From contig NZ_JAMXSB010000004.1 of NCBI RefSeq assembly GCF_024124665.1, forward strand, positions 248,001 to 312,000: a DNA stretch of 64,000 nucleotides. Reading direction: 5' to 3'. Positions 1-12,500 of this stretch are shown one piece after another. A program made the translations under genes and the position numbers. Source of the DNA: Pleionea sp. CnH1-48. Lineage in GTDB: Bacteria > Pseudomonadota > Gammaproteobacteria > Enterobacterales > Kangiellaceae. Within the stretch, counting starts at the first letter, position 1. Each line of letters begins with the position of its first letter. The notes beneath the pieces were generated by a model. The model searched no databases and was not told where the DNA came from. It was given only the letters and a program-made list of their open reading frames with translations.

Positions 1-200
1 AAGGACTCGCTCATGCAGCTGTGCAAGATTTGATGTTTGGCGTTGAAGCTAATATTTGGCATGTGGCTGTTTATAAAGAGGATCGAATGGCTCATGACTT
101 TTGGCAACATATGTTTAAAAAATTGTCCGTTAAAGAGGTTCGTTTAGTGACTTCTGAAGAGGGTGAAGAGTTCTTTGAATATATAGTGAAGAATAAATAG
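1..200 (+). CDS. C-terminal end of a probable GNAT-like acetyltransferase (5' truncated)
   Basis: An open frame enters from the left edge and stops with TAG at 198-200, giving about 65 residues. The tail contains the stretches LAHAAVQDLM and AHDFWQHMFKKL. These resemble the last helix and strand of GNAT acetyltransferases, where an alanine-rich helix is followed by an aromatic residue-rich 'A..FW' segment. The family call rests on that similarity alone, because the acetyl-CoA binding core lies outside the window. It is separated from the biosynthetic locus by about 1 kb and is probably unrelated to it. Confidence 0.45.
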   Translation, partial: GLAHAAVQDLMFGVEANIWHVAVYKEDRMAHDFWQHMFKKLSVKEVRLVTSEEGEEFFEYIVKNK

Positions 201-896
201 CCAATGCAGCAGTAAGTTAGCTCTAATGAGCTGCTTGCTGTTTCAATAATCACAGAGTTAACTGCCTACATTTATTATTTTTCAACCTCTCTTTTAACTA
301 GTGTCTATTCATAGTTGTTATATGTTATTTCAGATTGATATAAAAGGTCTTGGTGCACAATAAGATTTTGAATCTTTTATTAAGGAAACATTTCATTACG
401 AATATCTTATTCTTCCTGTTACATGCGTATATTATGTAATCTTCAATGTATATGACGGAGTGCCTGAAGATTATTCTTGAGTCGTCATTAAGAATTGTTG
501 TCACCTTGTAAATTGAGTATAAAACTCTATAAAAATGGATAGAAGAAGCAGAGAGGAACCTTGTGGTACTGAATGCTAAAAAGTAACAGGGTGAAAAAAG
601 AAACCTTTTTGGCCGCAAAGTTTTGTCACTAATTACTGAGAATATTTTTACTTAACAAAAAATAAACTTCCGCATTTTTCTATTATTTTAGAATGGGCTT
701 TAGCAGGTTATTGAAATTATTTTTAATTGAGATATGTGTGTGTTGTTGATCTTTATTTAAGCCATTAAATGACAAAAAGGAGCTCTTAAAAATTTATTCC
801 AAGAAAACGGTTGAACGTAAATAATTTTCCATGTAGTCTCTCGCTCGCTTCAGATTGAACCTTGCGGCACTTAATATGCACTGCGAAGTTTCTTGA

Positions 897-917
897 GTAG
901 TTTCGGCACAAAACTAC
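897..917. promoter_or_regulatory. Inverted repeat upstream of the cluster
   Basis: Perfect 7-bp arms gtagttt (897-903) and aaactac (911-917) flank a 7-nt spacer. It could be an operator half-site pair or a small RNA hairpin. There is no T-run after it, so a terminator role is unlikely. Short repeats of this size occur by chance in AT-rich DNA. Confidence 0.2.
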
Positions 918-1113
918 CTTATTGAATGAAGTAATAAAAATAATATGGTTATTATTGTAATAAAAGAATTCTCATTTTGAATAATGAGAGAAGTCGTGGT
1001 TTAAAACGGAAATTATGACTCAGTAGGATGGCCTGTCATTCGTTATAGGCTTTCTCATGATCATTAAATTTACATAACTGATTTTAAGTCTTTAATGATT
1101 CATTGATTAAAGA

Positions 1114-1131
1114 AGGCGCTCGGCTGCGCCT
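1114..1131. promoter_or_regulatory. GC-rich hairpin in the leader of the Dab aminotransferase gene
   Basis: Arms aggcgc (1114-1119) and gcgcct (1126-1131) enclose a 6-nt loop, followed by a run of six A residues. It lies about 95 bases before the chosen start at 1226 and stands out in AT-rich surroundings. It could be a leader hairpin, or a weak terminator for transcription coming from the right, since the minus strand continues with a T-rich stretch. Its position also argues against the longer reading frame that begins at 1103. Confidence 0.3.
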
Positions 1132-1225
1132 AAAAAATACTCATATCATGAATTATCAAGACAGTTATGCCCATGCAAAAATATGTTTATGGGACGAGTA
1201 TTATTATTTCATCTGGAGGCAGGTT

Positions 1226-2518
1226 ATGCAGTCACCTTTGGTTTTTGAGCAACACGAGTCTAATGCTCGTTCATATTGCCGGCAGTTTCCGGTCGTTTTT
1301 AAACAGGCAAAAGGATCTAGCCTCACCGATAGTGAGGGTAAGCTTTACATTGACTTTCTGTCAGGTGCAGGTGCTTTAAATTACGGGCATAACAACTCAG
1401 CAATTAAAGACGAAGTTGTGAACTATCTTGAGTCTGACGGCATTCTGATGGGACTTGATCTGTATTCGCAGGCAAAGATGGAGTTTATTGATAGCTTTGT
1501 TGAACACATCTTAACCCCCAGATTGTTAAAATACCGTATGCAGTTTACCAGCCCCACCGGAACCAGTGTGGTTGAGTCAGCCATTAAGCTTGCACGCAAG
1601 TACACACAACGTGAAAACATTATTTGTTTCACCAATGCATTTCATGGCATGACGGGAATGTCATTAAACTTGACTGGCAATGAGCATCATCGACAAAGCG
1701 GTGTTTACTCACAAGTTACACGATTACCGTTTGAAGGCTATGCGGGTGACTCTTTCGATTCGATAAAGTATTTTAGAAAATTACTAACGGATCCTAGCTC
1801 AGGTGTTGATATGCCTGCGGCCATTATTTTAGAAACCGTGCAAGGAGAGGGCGGCCTTAATGTTGCTTCTATCGAGTGGCTAAAAGCATTACGAGAACTC
1901 ACTCAAGAATTAAATATCTTATTAATTGTTGATGACATTCAGGCGGGATGTGGCCGCACTGGTGAGTTCTTTAGTTTTGAGCGCGCCGATATTAAGCCCG
2001 ATATGGTTTGCCTTTCCAAATCTTTGGGTGGCATTGGCTTGCCAATGGCATTACTGTTGATCGAACCAAAGGTTGATGTCTGGAAACCCGCCGAAGACAA
2101 TGGCACTTTTCGTGGTAATAATCTGGCGTTCGTAGCTGCAAAAGCCATGATCGAACACTATTGGTCAACGACTGAGTTTGCGTTAAAAATAAAAGAGAAA
2201 GCGAATATTATCAGTGATGAGTTGCACCAGCTTGCAGAACAATATACTAATAAAGTGATCCAAGTGAAAGGGTTGGGGTTGATGCAAGGAATAGAAATGA
2301 GCGATGCGTCTATGGCTCAGTTTTTGGTAGAGGACTGCTTTAAGCAAGGGCTAATTCTCGAACGTTGTGGTCCTGAAGATGAAACGGTGAAGTTGATGCC
2401 TGCGCTAACCATTCCAAACGAAGAATTGCAGCAAGGCATCGATATTCTTAAACAGGCATTCCATAACCTAGAAAGCAATATGCAATCGCAAAGTTTATCA
2501 ATTAAACAGGCCGTTTAA
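1226..2518 (+). CDS. Class III PLP aminotransferase, diaminobutyrate-2-oxoglutarate aminotransferase (EctB-like)
   Basis: Probable L-2,4-diaminobutyrate:2-oxoglutarate aminotransferase, which makes Dab from aspartate semialdehyde with glutamate as amino donor. Seen: 430 residues, the usual EctB length; SGAGALNYGHN and SPTGTSVVESAIKLAR near the N-terminus; HGMTGMSLNLTGN; the substrate/PLP segment VDDIQAGCGRTGEFFSFE; and a Schiff-base lysine in LSKSLGG (K265). I chose ATG 1226 because GGAGG lies 6 bases upstream; the same frame is open back to a TTG at 1103, but that extension lacks a ribosome site and crosses a hairpin. No ectA or ectC is nearby, so ectoine synthesis is unlikely. With the aspartokinase at the far end of the locus it should feed Dab to the NRPS. 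The family is firm; the substrate is inferred. Confidence 0.88.
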   Translation: MQSPLVFEQHESNARSYCRQFPVVFKQAKGSSLTDSEGKLYIDFLSGAGALNYGHNNSAIKDEVVNYLESDGILMGLDLYSQAKMEFIDSFVEHILTPRLLKYRMQFTSPTGTSVVESAIKLARKYTQRENIICFTNAFHGMTGMSLNLTGNEHHRQSGVYSQVTRLPFEGYAGDSFDSIKYFRKLLTDPSSGVDMPAAIILETVQGEGGLNVASIEWLKALRELTQELNILLIVDDIQAGCGRTGEFFSFERADIKPDMVCLSKSLGGIGLPMALLLIEPKVDVWKPAEDNGTFRGNNLAFVAAKAMIEHYWSTTEFALKIKEKANIISDELHQLAEQYTNKVIQVKGLGLMQGIEMSDASMAQFLVEDCFKQGLILERCGPEDETVKLMPALTIPNEELQQGIDILKQAFHNLESNMQSQSLSIKQAV

Positions 2519-2560
2519 ATTACACCACAGACAATTTAGTGTATTGAGTAGTAAATCTTT

Positions 2561-3412
2561 ATGTTTGGTATATCAGAGTTTAATCACTTGGACGTTGCTG
2601 AGTGTCAGCAACAGTTAGCTGAAGGCAAAGCGGTAGTTTTGCGCGGTCTTGTTAATCAATGGCCTGCCATCGATTTGTGGTCACCAACCTATTTTCAAAA
2701 ACAGTTTCCTGATCTAGAAGTTACCATAAAGTACTTTGGTGCAAGTAACATTCGTACACAGAATACGACGATGCAGGAATATGTTGATATTTTGCAAAAG
2801 TTCAAGGCGGGTGAGGCTGGCACTGAGATTCCTTACTGTCACGACATTCCTGTTTTTCTGCAAACACAAGATTTACTCCAAGACATAGGCTCATTTCCAT
2901 CTTCGATTTTACCGTCATTTTATCAAAAGCAGTGGTGGAAGTTCGTACAGTTCTTTATGTCACCCGCAGGAGCGGTGACACCATTGCATTTTGATACTTT
3001 AAGAACGAACAACTTGTTCTTTCAGGTGGCCGGAAAAAAACGCTTTACTCTGGTTCCGTGGCACCAAAGAAATGCATGCCGCCGTCGAGGTTGGCGCTGG
3101 TTTGATCACAACCCAGAGCAAGTGCAGGACACAGATTTAATTGAACAGCAAAGTGTAGAGATTAATGGCGGTGATGTATTAATCATGCCCGCAGGCATGT
3201 TACATCATGTGCGAACTTTAACCGACAGTATTTCATTTAACATTGACTATCATACCAAGGCCACTGCATTTTCTGCACTAACAAGAGTGATTGAAAAGAT
3301 GCCGCGAGAAAACCTTTATTATAATGCCGTTTCTTTATTAGGGCTCGCAGGCTTTATGCATCACGATAGTTTCTTTAAACGCTATCGCTCTTATCTTAAT
3401 TACATATCTTAA
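2561..3412 (+). CDS. JmjC/cupin-like Fe(II)/2-oxoglutarate oxygenase
   Basis: A 283-residue cytoplasmic protein of the cupin-8/JmjC hydroxylase type. The first iron ligands are in LHFD (H143, D145), followed by NNLFFQVAGKKRFTLVPW, the typical 2-oxoglutarate-binding strand. The distal histidine lies in PAGMLHHV (H215 or H216), after the GGDVLIMPAG turn. Members of this family hydroxylate protein side chains or small amino acids; several NRPS clusters use them to make beta-hydroxy residues. It sits 42 bases after the Dab aminotransferase and 151 bases before the first NRPS gene, which suggests it acts on free Dab, another precursor or a carrier-bound residue. The substrate cannot be read from sequence. 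The ribosome site is weak. The 3413-3563 gap holds nothing I can call. Confidence 0.82.
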   Translation: MFGISEFNHLDVAECQQQLAEGKAVVLRGLVNQWPAIDLWSPTYFQKQFPDLEVTIKYFGASNIRTQNTTMQEYVDILQKFKAGEAGTEIPYCHDIPVFLQTQDLLQDIGSFPSSILPSFYQKQWWKFVQFFMSPAGAVTPLHFDTLRTNNLFFQVAGKKRFTLVPWHQRNACRRRGWRWFDHNPEQVQDTDLIEQQSVEINGGDVLIMPAGMLHHVRTLTDSISFNIDYHTKATAFSALTRVIEKMPRENLYYNAVSLLGLAGFMHHDSFFKRYRSYLNYIS

Positions 3413-3563
3413 GAGACGAATGCCTCAGAGACGTATTTAAAACACCCGTATCAACACTATTAAATAGCAGCCACATTTGCTTTCCCAGAAGTGAGAGTAG
3501 GGGCTGCTGAGCTTAAATAAACAGATCTGGCTCATTAAGAGCTATATTTGTCAGGAAAACCCC

Positions 3564-6500
3564 ATGTCAGCAGACAAAAAAACAGAACAATTTTTCGAGT
3601 TAAATACTCCCCAGCAAGAGATTTATCTTGATCACAATCATAAAGAAGATACGGCTTCTTTTAATATCGGTGGCTATGTTGATATCAAACAATCTGTCGA
3701 TTTTAAGCGGCTGGAGCAAGCCATCCAACAAAGTATTCAGCAACATGCCGTGTTGCGCAGTCAGGTCGTAGAAAGCCCAGAAAAGGCCAGCCCTTGTTAT
3801 GTCATCAAAAAGCAGGATTTCAAACTATCGGTGACAGACTGCTCACAACACGAAAGCCCTGAGTCTGCTGCGAATCAGTTAATTAAATCCGTCTTTGTAC
3901 AGCCTTTTGATTTAAAGACCGACTGTCTTTATCGCGTTGCGCTGATTAAATTATCTGAACATCGTTTCTGGCTGTACTTCATTTCGCACCATATTGTCAT
4001 CGATGGAGCAGGGTATGCTAACTGGATCCGTAGTATCTTCAGTCACTATCAGTTACTTTCAAGGGGTACTAGCACAGAGTTTAAAGTGCAATGGCCGCTG
4101 ACTACGGTCAATATAGATGCAGAGAAACAGCAACGTCGTCAACAAAAAGCTCAAGCATTTTGGAAAGAACAATTACATCCTTTGCCCGATGTGCCTTTGC
4201 AGCCCAATAACCAATCGGCTGAAAAAAACACCAGCACAAAGTTGCTCCATCACATTAGTGTTGAGCGCTACAAACAATGGATAGCATTAGCCAGTGAAGC
4301 GGGATTGCCGATCTTGCCTTTGTTTATGACAGCCATCAGTCACCTCATTCAGCGCACATTCCGTTCGGGCGCATTTATTATGGGTACACCCCTGCATAAT
4401 CGGACCAATGCAGAACAGCGTGATATGGTTGGCTCTTTTATGTCGATGCAACCTGTGCTGATACAAGCAGAATCAGACGCAACAGTAACTCAAGCTGTTG
4501 CAGATACCGCTCGCTCGATTAAAAGCGGATTTCGTCATCGTCATTATCCTTTAAGTGCGCTGTATCAAGATCTGTCGCTACGAACAAATAATCGTGAGCG
4601 CTTATTTGATGTAGTGTTTAACTATCAACTTATTGACTTTGATTTTAGTGCGACAGGGCTTGATGTTGAATCTCATTACTTGAGTCATGGCCACGAAGAA
4701 ATGCCACTTACAATCACCTTGTGTGAATACGGCGAAAAACAAAGTACTCAGTTGCAACTCGATTATCGTCACGATTACTTCTCTGCTGAACAGGCTCTCG
4801 CACTATTAGATGCTCTGGTAGCTATTATCGAGAAAATGTTAAAGCAGCCAGAAGCTCTACTTAGCCAGTTTTCACTGTTGGATGAGTTGCCCGCATCGAT
4901 GATGATGCAAGCCCCTGCATCGGAATCTTTTAGCAATGTTGTCAAGCGCATTGAATATATTGCATCTTATTCACCCAAAGATATTGCGGTAACCGATGGG
5001 AATCAGCAAATCACTTACGCCGATCTCAACAGACAAGCAAACCAACTGGCAAGATTTTTAAAAGCGACCCATCAAGCTCAGGCAGAATCCGTTATTGCAA
5101 TTGCTTTGCCACGCTCTATTCAGTACGTCGTGGCTATGTTGGCAGTACTCAAAACCGGAGCAGCTTACGTTTCTCTGGATACGGATTATCCTGACCAACG
5201 GTTAAATGACATGTTGGAAGACTCGAAAGCCCTTTGCTTAATCACCAATCAGCAACAAAGTGAGCGAAACTTTCACAATACAACAGCATTAGTATTGACT
5301 GATCAGTCTGAGTGCGTTGCTCAGTATTCCGGTTTTTCGCAGGAAAATCTTAAAGAGGTCATTATCGCCAAAGAACAATTGGCTTACCTGATGTATACCT
5401 CTGGCTCTACGGGTAAACCCAAAGGTGTGATGGTTGAACATGGTCAGTTAAGTGACTTTGTCAGCCACTGTACGCAAACGTACCAACTAACATCCGCGGA
5501 TCGTTTTTTACAATTTTCAGCACTGAGCTTTGATATCTCTATTGAAGAATGTTTTGGTTCTCTATGCAACGGTGCAACTCTTGTGTTAAGAACATCAGAT
5601 TTGCATCTGGATCTCGATGCATTTTATGAGTATTGCCAAGCTCAACGCATTTCGATTGTTAGTTTGCCTACAGCTTTTTGGCATCAGTTAGCATTACATG
5701 ACACGACGTTGTCTTATGATGATCTACGGCTGGTTATTCTGGGCGGAGAAGCTTTAAAAACTCACTGTGTTGAATCATGGTTTGAGTCAGGCCCCGCCAT
5801 TGAACTTGTCAATACTTATGGCCCTACAGAAACTACTGTCACAGCCTCTCACCATGTTATACGCGGTGTTGAAGATATTCGTCACACAATGCCGATTGGC
5901 CTGCCAAATCCTGGAGCGCAATTGCTGCTGCTTGATGAGTTTATGCATCCAGTACCAGATACCTTAATTGGTGAGATTTGCATCGCTGGCCGCGGGGTTA
6001 GCCGAGGCTATTTAGGTCGTGAGCAAGAAACTCATGATGCTTTTATTAAGCATCCACTGGCACAGGGCCGTTGTTATCGAACTGGCGACTTGGCTCGGAT
6101 GACTGAAGAGGGTGTATTAGAGTTTGTTGGTCGAAAAGATCAGCAAATGAAACTCAATGGCTTTCGTATTGAGCCCAATGAAATCCTTCATCAGTTAAAG
6201 CAATTCGATGGCATAAATGATGCCATATTAGTTACCGAAAAAAATGCCAACAGTCATCAGCGATTGATCGCTTATGTAGTGACCGATAAAGAACTCAACA
6301 TTCTTGTTCTACGAGAATCGTTGCGTTCAAAGCTGGCCGACTACATGATTCCTGCTGCCTTCGTTTCTTTAACTAAGCTCCCCCTCACTGCCAATGGAAA
6401 AGTGAATTTTCAACAGTTACCAGAACCCAAAGCACAAGACTTTGGCCGTCAGGAATACGTAGCACCTGAAGGCAAAGCAGAACAGCAACTTGCCGAACTG

Positions 6501-9500
6501 TGGCAAGAGCTATTGAAAGTAGAAAAAGCAGGGCGATTTGATAATTTCTTTGAGCTAGGAGGTCATTCTTTATTGATTATGACAATGCGCTCACAATTAT
6601 TGCAGGCAGGTTATGAGTTACCTTTGCGGGCCATCTATCAAATGCCATCGCTTAGCGCTTTAGCCGCAGAAATGATATCGGTGTCAACCTCAAAGCAGAA
6701 TGCTGCTCCTGAGATAAGACCTTCACAAAGGTTAACTCCAGAAATGTTTTGCTTGCTTGACTTTACTCAAGAAGATATTGATATGTTGTCTTCGAAAGTA
6801 GAAGGAGGCACAGAGAACATTCAGGACATTTATCCTTTGTCTCCGTTACAGGAAGGTATTTTCTTTCATCATCAGATGAACGAAGAGCGAGATACCTATG
6901 TCATTCCCATTCTTATGCAGTTTAAAGATCGTAAGTTTTTGGATGCTTTTATCACGGCACTGAATAAAGTGGTTCAACGTCATGATGTTTTCCGTACTTC
7001 GGTGCATTGGCAGCAATTATCAGCGCCTGTACAAGTGGTGCAGCGAAAAGCTAGGGTTAAGGTCAACTGGCTGACTCAAGAGAATGAAATAGATCCTTTA
7101 ACGACACTGCAAACACTTGCCTCTTTGAACAACCAACCTTTGTGCTTACAGTCCGCTCCTATGATGGAACTAACGGCGACACAATGCATAGACAGTGATG
7201 ATTGTTACCTGTTATTGAGACAGCACCACCTATTGACCGATCACATCACCGTTCTGCATCAAATTGAAGAAGTCAAAGCTTTGATGGCTGATGTGAATGC
7301 AGAATTGCCAGAACCAGTACAATACCGTGAGTTTGTGGCTCACACGCTGAATAAAAACACCTCTCAGCAAGGTCATGAATACTTTCGTCAACGTCTTGCT
7401 GATATTACTGAGTCCACCGCACCTTTTGGTTTGATGGATGTTTATAATGACGCTTCTCAAATAGATATTCAGGACACCTTACTTGGTCAATCATTAAGTG
7501 CTGATATTCAATCCATTGCCAGCACTTATCGTATCAGCCCGGCGGCAGTATTTCATCTTGCATGGGCACTTGTAGTCGCAAAATGCAGTGGCAAAGATGA
7601 TGTTGTATTCGGCACCATGATGTCGGGCAGACAACAAGCATTGGCAGGAGTTGAAAGAATATTTGGCTTGCTCATTAACTTGTTGCCTTTACGAACTTGC
7701 TTAACGAATGCTAGCGTGCTGGATGCTGTGCTGGCTATGCAGAAAAATATTATTGAGCTGGCAGAATACGAATGCCTACCCTTGGCAGAGATTCTTCAGC
7801 ATGCCAGTTTACCTTCTGGCACACCCTTGTTTACCAGTTTAATAAACTATCGACATCAGCATGAACAATCGGTGGTTAACGAGCAGTCTGATTTTAAACT
7901 GCTGGAAGCTATTGAATACACCAACTACCCGTTAGAAATGGGTGTCGATCAATTGGATAACGACTTCCGTCTTGAAGTGCATGTAGAAAAGCGTATCGGT
8001 GCTGACGCGGTATTAGGTTACATGAAGACCGCGCTTGCAGCGATTATTCAAGGCTTAAAATCAGACAAAGATCAAGCGGTTCTGTCTTTATCCATCACGC
8101 CATTGGCGGAACAAGAGCGTATAGTTAAAGACTTCAACAGTGACTCCATTGATTACGAAGGTGCTCAAACAGTACATCAACGTTTTGAACAACAAGTAAC
8201 ATTGCATCCAACGGCTATTGCAGCAGTATGTAATGATCAAAGTGTCACTTACACTGAACTCAATACCAACGCCAATAAACTGGCTCACTATCTTATTGAG
8301 CAAGGTGTTCAGCGTAATCATATTGTGGCTATTTATGCCGAGCGTTCCATTGAGTTTTTAACGGCGATGCTAGGCATTATGAAGGCTGGTGCAGCCTATG
8401 TTCCACTAGACCCTAACAATCCTCCAGAGCGACTGTCTTACATGTTGTCTGACTCGGCGGTACAGGTTGTGTTAAGCCAACAAGGATTATCCGGTCTCAA
8501 ATTTGATTCACAACAATGTTTTCTGCTCGATGCACATTGGCATTTGTTGGATTCTTTTCCTGTTTCCAATCCTGCGGTTGATTCACAACCAGACGATCTG
8601 TCTTATATGATCTACACGTCGGGTTCTACAGGAAAACCTAAGGGCGCATTGGTTCACCACGCAGGGGCCTTAAACCATATTGATGCAGAATTTGATGTAC
8701 TAGGTTTCTTGACAACAGATGGTTTGCAGGCGCGTAATTTCTTGCAGAGTGCTGCATCTTCTTCTGACGTATCCGTATGGCAATTTCTGGCTCCTTTGAT
8801 GTGCGGTGGAAAAACCGTTGTGTTGCAGGATGCAATGGATCTGACACGTTATATTGAAGTGTTACATCAGGAACAAGTGCACCTGATTCAAACCGCACCA
8901 TCAGTACTAAAACTGTTAATGGAAGCTTTGATTCAACAGGAGCAGGCTGTGCCGCTAACAGACTTAAAGTGGCTAATGATTATAGCTGAGCCATGCCCCG
9001 TACCTCTGGTTAATCGATGGCTACAGTTCTATCCTGATATTCCTGTTATGAATGGTTATGGTCCCAGTGAAGCGTCTGATGACATCACTTATTTTGTGAT
9101 GGATAAACCGCTGTCAGAAAGCGTTAGCAACGTACCTGTTGGCAAGCCTTTACCTAATCTGACGATGTATGTGCTGGATGCTAACTTGCAATTGTTACCA
9201 GTTAATGTTGTCGGTGAACTCTGTGTATCAGGTGTTGGTGTTGGTAAGGGTTACTGGAACAAACCAGAAAAAACAGAACACAGTTTCAAAAATAATCCAT
9301 ATCAACATCTGGGTGGTCATGGAGAGCGACTGTATCGCACTGGTGACTTGGGGTACTGGACTGAAGAAGGCAATCTTGAGCTGGTAGGGCGCATTGATAA
9401 TCAGGTGAAAGTACGCGGTTTTCGTGTTGAGTTAGGCGAAGTCGAGTCGGCACTTGTTAAACTGAAAATGATAGCCGAAGCCGCCGTACTGATTCATAAA

Positions 9501-12500
9501 AATCAGCAAAGTGAAAATGTTCTCGTAGCTTATTTGGTTCTCTCCAAGCATGAGCAAGATCAAGTGTTGGCGCTCCGCTCGATCAAACAAGCATTAACGC
9601 AGTTGTTACCGGATTACATGATCCCGACATCCTTCCTGATTTTAGAGCGAATGCCTCTGAATGCCGCGGATAAAATTGATCGACATAATCTTCCTGAGCC
9701 AGATTTTGCTCAACACGTAGAAAACATTGTTGAACCACAAACGGTTACCGAAAAACAATTACAGATCATCTGGACTGATATCCTTGGACTGCAACAAGTC
9801 AGTTGTACCAGCAGTTTCTTTGATCTGGGAGGGCACTCTCTGACTGCGGTGCGGTTGGTGGCAGCCATTCGACAACGGCTGTCTATTGATATACCTGTGC
9901 GCAGAATTTTCGAGCAAAATACTATTCAGAAGCTCGCGACCCTTGTTGATTCTCAGCAAAGCATGACTCCTGTTGCATCCATTCAATGTTTACCCAAGCA
10001 AGAAGGGGAATGGTTGCCGCTGTCTTTTGCTCAGGAACGTTTATGGACGCTGGATCAACTGGGTAATGGAAGTGTCGAATACAACATGCCGATTGCTTTG
10101 CAGTTGCAGGGACACTTCAATCTGGACTGGGCGAATCAAGCTTTTGCTTTTGTACTAGAGCAACACACAGTGTTACGTACTATCTACAGCAACCAAAATG
10201 GAATACCCCATCAACAGGTACAAGCGTTAAACGAGTTTTCTATTGAGCACTTTGATATTCGTCAGCTTCCTTCCGCAGAGCAGGCGAGTTTGATCGAGCA
10301 ATTAATGGAGCAAGAAGCCAATCAGGCTTTCGACTTAAATACCGACATATTACTAAGAGCGCGTTTTATTCAGCAGCAGGATCAAGTGGGTGTATTGTTG
10401 TTAACGACTCACCATATCGCTTTTGATGGTTGGTCCGAAAGTATTCTGGCAACAAGTTTTGTTGATGCTTACAGAAGCATTGCACAGAGTGAATCTCTGT
10501 CTATAAAAGCCGTTGTTCAATATTCGGATTATGCACTCTGGCAACGTGACTGGTTAACGGGAGAGCATTTACAACAACAGCAAGCCTACTGGCAAGAGAA
10601 GCTGGCAAACTTACCTCCTGTGCATGATTTACCGCTGGATTATGAGCGACCCGCTTATACAACCAGTGCTGGTGCTGTTGTGAATTTTAGCTTGTCTGCC
10701 AATACCAGTGCCGCTCTACGCGAGCTTGCACGGCAACAACAAACGACTTTGTTTATGTTGCTTCATGCTGCATTCACGATTTTGATTTCAAGAACCAGCA
10801 CACAAAAAGATATTGTGATAGGAACGCCTGTAGCCAACCGTCCTCAGGTTGAGTTGGAAGAACTCATTGGCTTCTTTGTGAATACTCAGGTATTGCGAAC
10901 AGAATGTGATCTGGAAGCTACTTTTATAGAGCATTTGGCCCAGGTTCGTCAGGTCAACCTCGATGCACAGTCTCATCAAGATATCCCTTTTGAGCTGCTG
11001 GTAGAAACTTTAAATCCTCAGCGTTCTTTAAGTTACACGCCATTGTTTCAGATCATGTTTGCCATGGATACCAGTGACGACTGGCAGCTAACCTTGCCGG
11101 ACTTATCCATTCGTCCCATCATTCGTGAACATGTTCATTCACAGTATGAGTTGATCTTAAACGCTGATGACAAACAGGATGCGATAAATTTTAATTTTGA
11201 GTACTTAACCGCTTTGTTTAAAGAACAAACGATTCAAAAGTTTGCTCAACGATTGATTGTTTTATTGGAATCCATTGTTAACACTCCCAATGCATCACTG
11301 CATGCTCTGACATTGCTACCAGAACAGGAACAACAACGTCTCTTACCTGTCATTGATAGCATCGCAGATGAGGCTTTAACAACAGAAACCAGTGCCAGCA
11401 TGTTCGAAGGCCATGTGGCACAGCAACCGCAAGCTATCGCGTTAGTTGATGGTGAACAGCAAATGAGCTTTGCACAACTTAATGCGCGTGCAAACCAGCT
11501 GGCTCGTTATCTGGTATCTCGTGGTGTTGCACCAGAACAGCGTGTTGCTTTGTTTTTGCCGCGTAGTATGGATCTCATTGTTGCCATTCTTGCTGTGCAT
11601 AAAGCTGGAGCTGCCTATGTACCTATGGCTATTGATGCACCTGCCGAGCGGCTCGACTTTCAGTTAAAAGACAGTCAACCAGTACTTATTCTGACGCACA
11701 CTTCTTTGAGTCAAAATTTTCCTCAAGATAGTGAGCTCACATGTCTCGATAGCTTGACATTGAAACTGAATACTTTTGCAACAGACAATTTAGATCAGGA
11801 AGTTGCAACCTCAAGTTGTCAGCTGGCGTATGTTATTTATACCTCTGGTTCTACAGGAACGCCTAAAGGCGTCATGATAGAGCAGGGCAGTCTGGTTAAT
11901 TTATGTAATGGGCTGCAAAGCGTTTATGGGTTGGCACCTGGAGAGCGAATGTTGCAATTTGCTGCTGCCAGCTTCGATATGTCCGTAGAAGAAATCTTCG
12001 GTGCGCTATGTAACGGTGCGACACTGGTATTACGTAATGATGATTGCTTAAGTAGTAGTGAAGGCTTCTGGAATTTCTGTTCGCAACATGCCTTATCACG
12101 TCTTAATTTGCCTACCGCATTCTGGCATCAGCTCGTTGAGGAATCGCCGCAACAATTACCTGCATCCATTGGCATAATCAGTGTGGGTGGAGAAGCGTTA
12201 AATCAGGCGCGTATTGAACAGTGGCAAGGGCGTTATCAGCATCAGGTTAAACTGGTGAATGCCTACGGGCCTACAGAAGCAACGGTGAATGCATGTATTG
12301 CTGAATACGATCGTCACCCGCTTCAGAGTATTGGTGAGCCTGTTGCTAATACTCAAGTTTATCTAATGACCGATCATTTGACACTGACGCCTTTTGGCAG
12401 TGTCGGTGAGATTGTTATCGGTGGTCGCGGTGTTGCTCGAGGTTATTTGAATCGTGAAGAACTGACTCAGGATCGCTTTATTGAAAATCCGTTTGGCGCA

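Larger units (their letters stand above)
201..1225. other. Long upstream non-coding region, probable control region of the cluster
   Basis: About 1 kb of AT-rich sequence with no convincing gene. The only long frame (minus strand, 325-618) encodes a low-complexity, Phe/Ile/Lys-rich peptide with no ribosome site, so I do not call it. The region holds a 5-bp hairpin around 213-231 after the upstream gene, a 7-bp inverted repeat at 897-917, a 7-bp repeat around 970-989 (tctcatt / aatgaga) and a GC-rich hairpin at 1114-1131. I could not pick a promoter with a strong -35/-10 pair. The main promoter of the biosynthetic operon is expected here because all downstream genes run rightwards with short gaps. 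Confidence 0.5.

Noticed and set aside
325-618. Minus-strand frame of 97 codons in the upstream gap
   Set aside because: Low-complexity composition in AT-rich DNA, no ribosome site, no recognisable family; most likely a chance frame.
1103-1225. N-terminal extension of the Dab aminotransferase from a TTG start
   Set aside because: No ribosome site, crosses a GC-rich hairpin, and the extra 41 residues do not look like EctB. ATG 1226 has GGAGG at good spacing.
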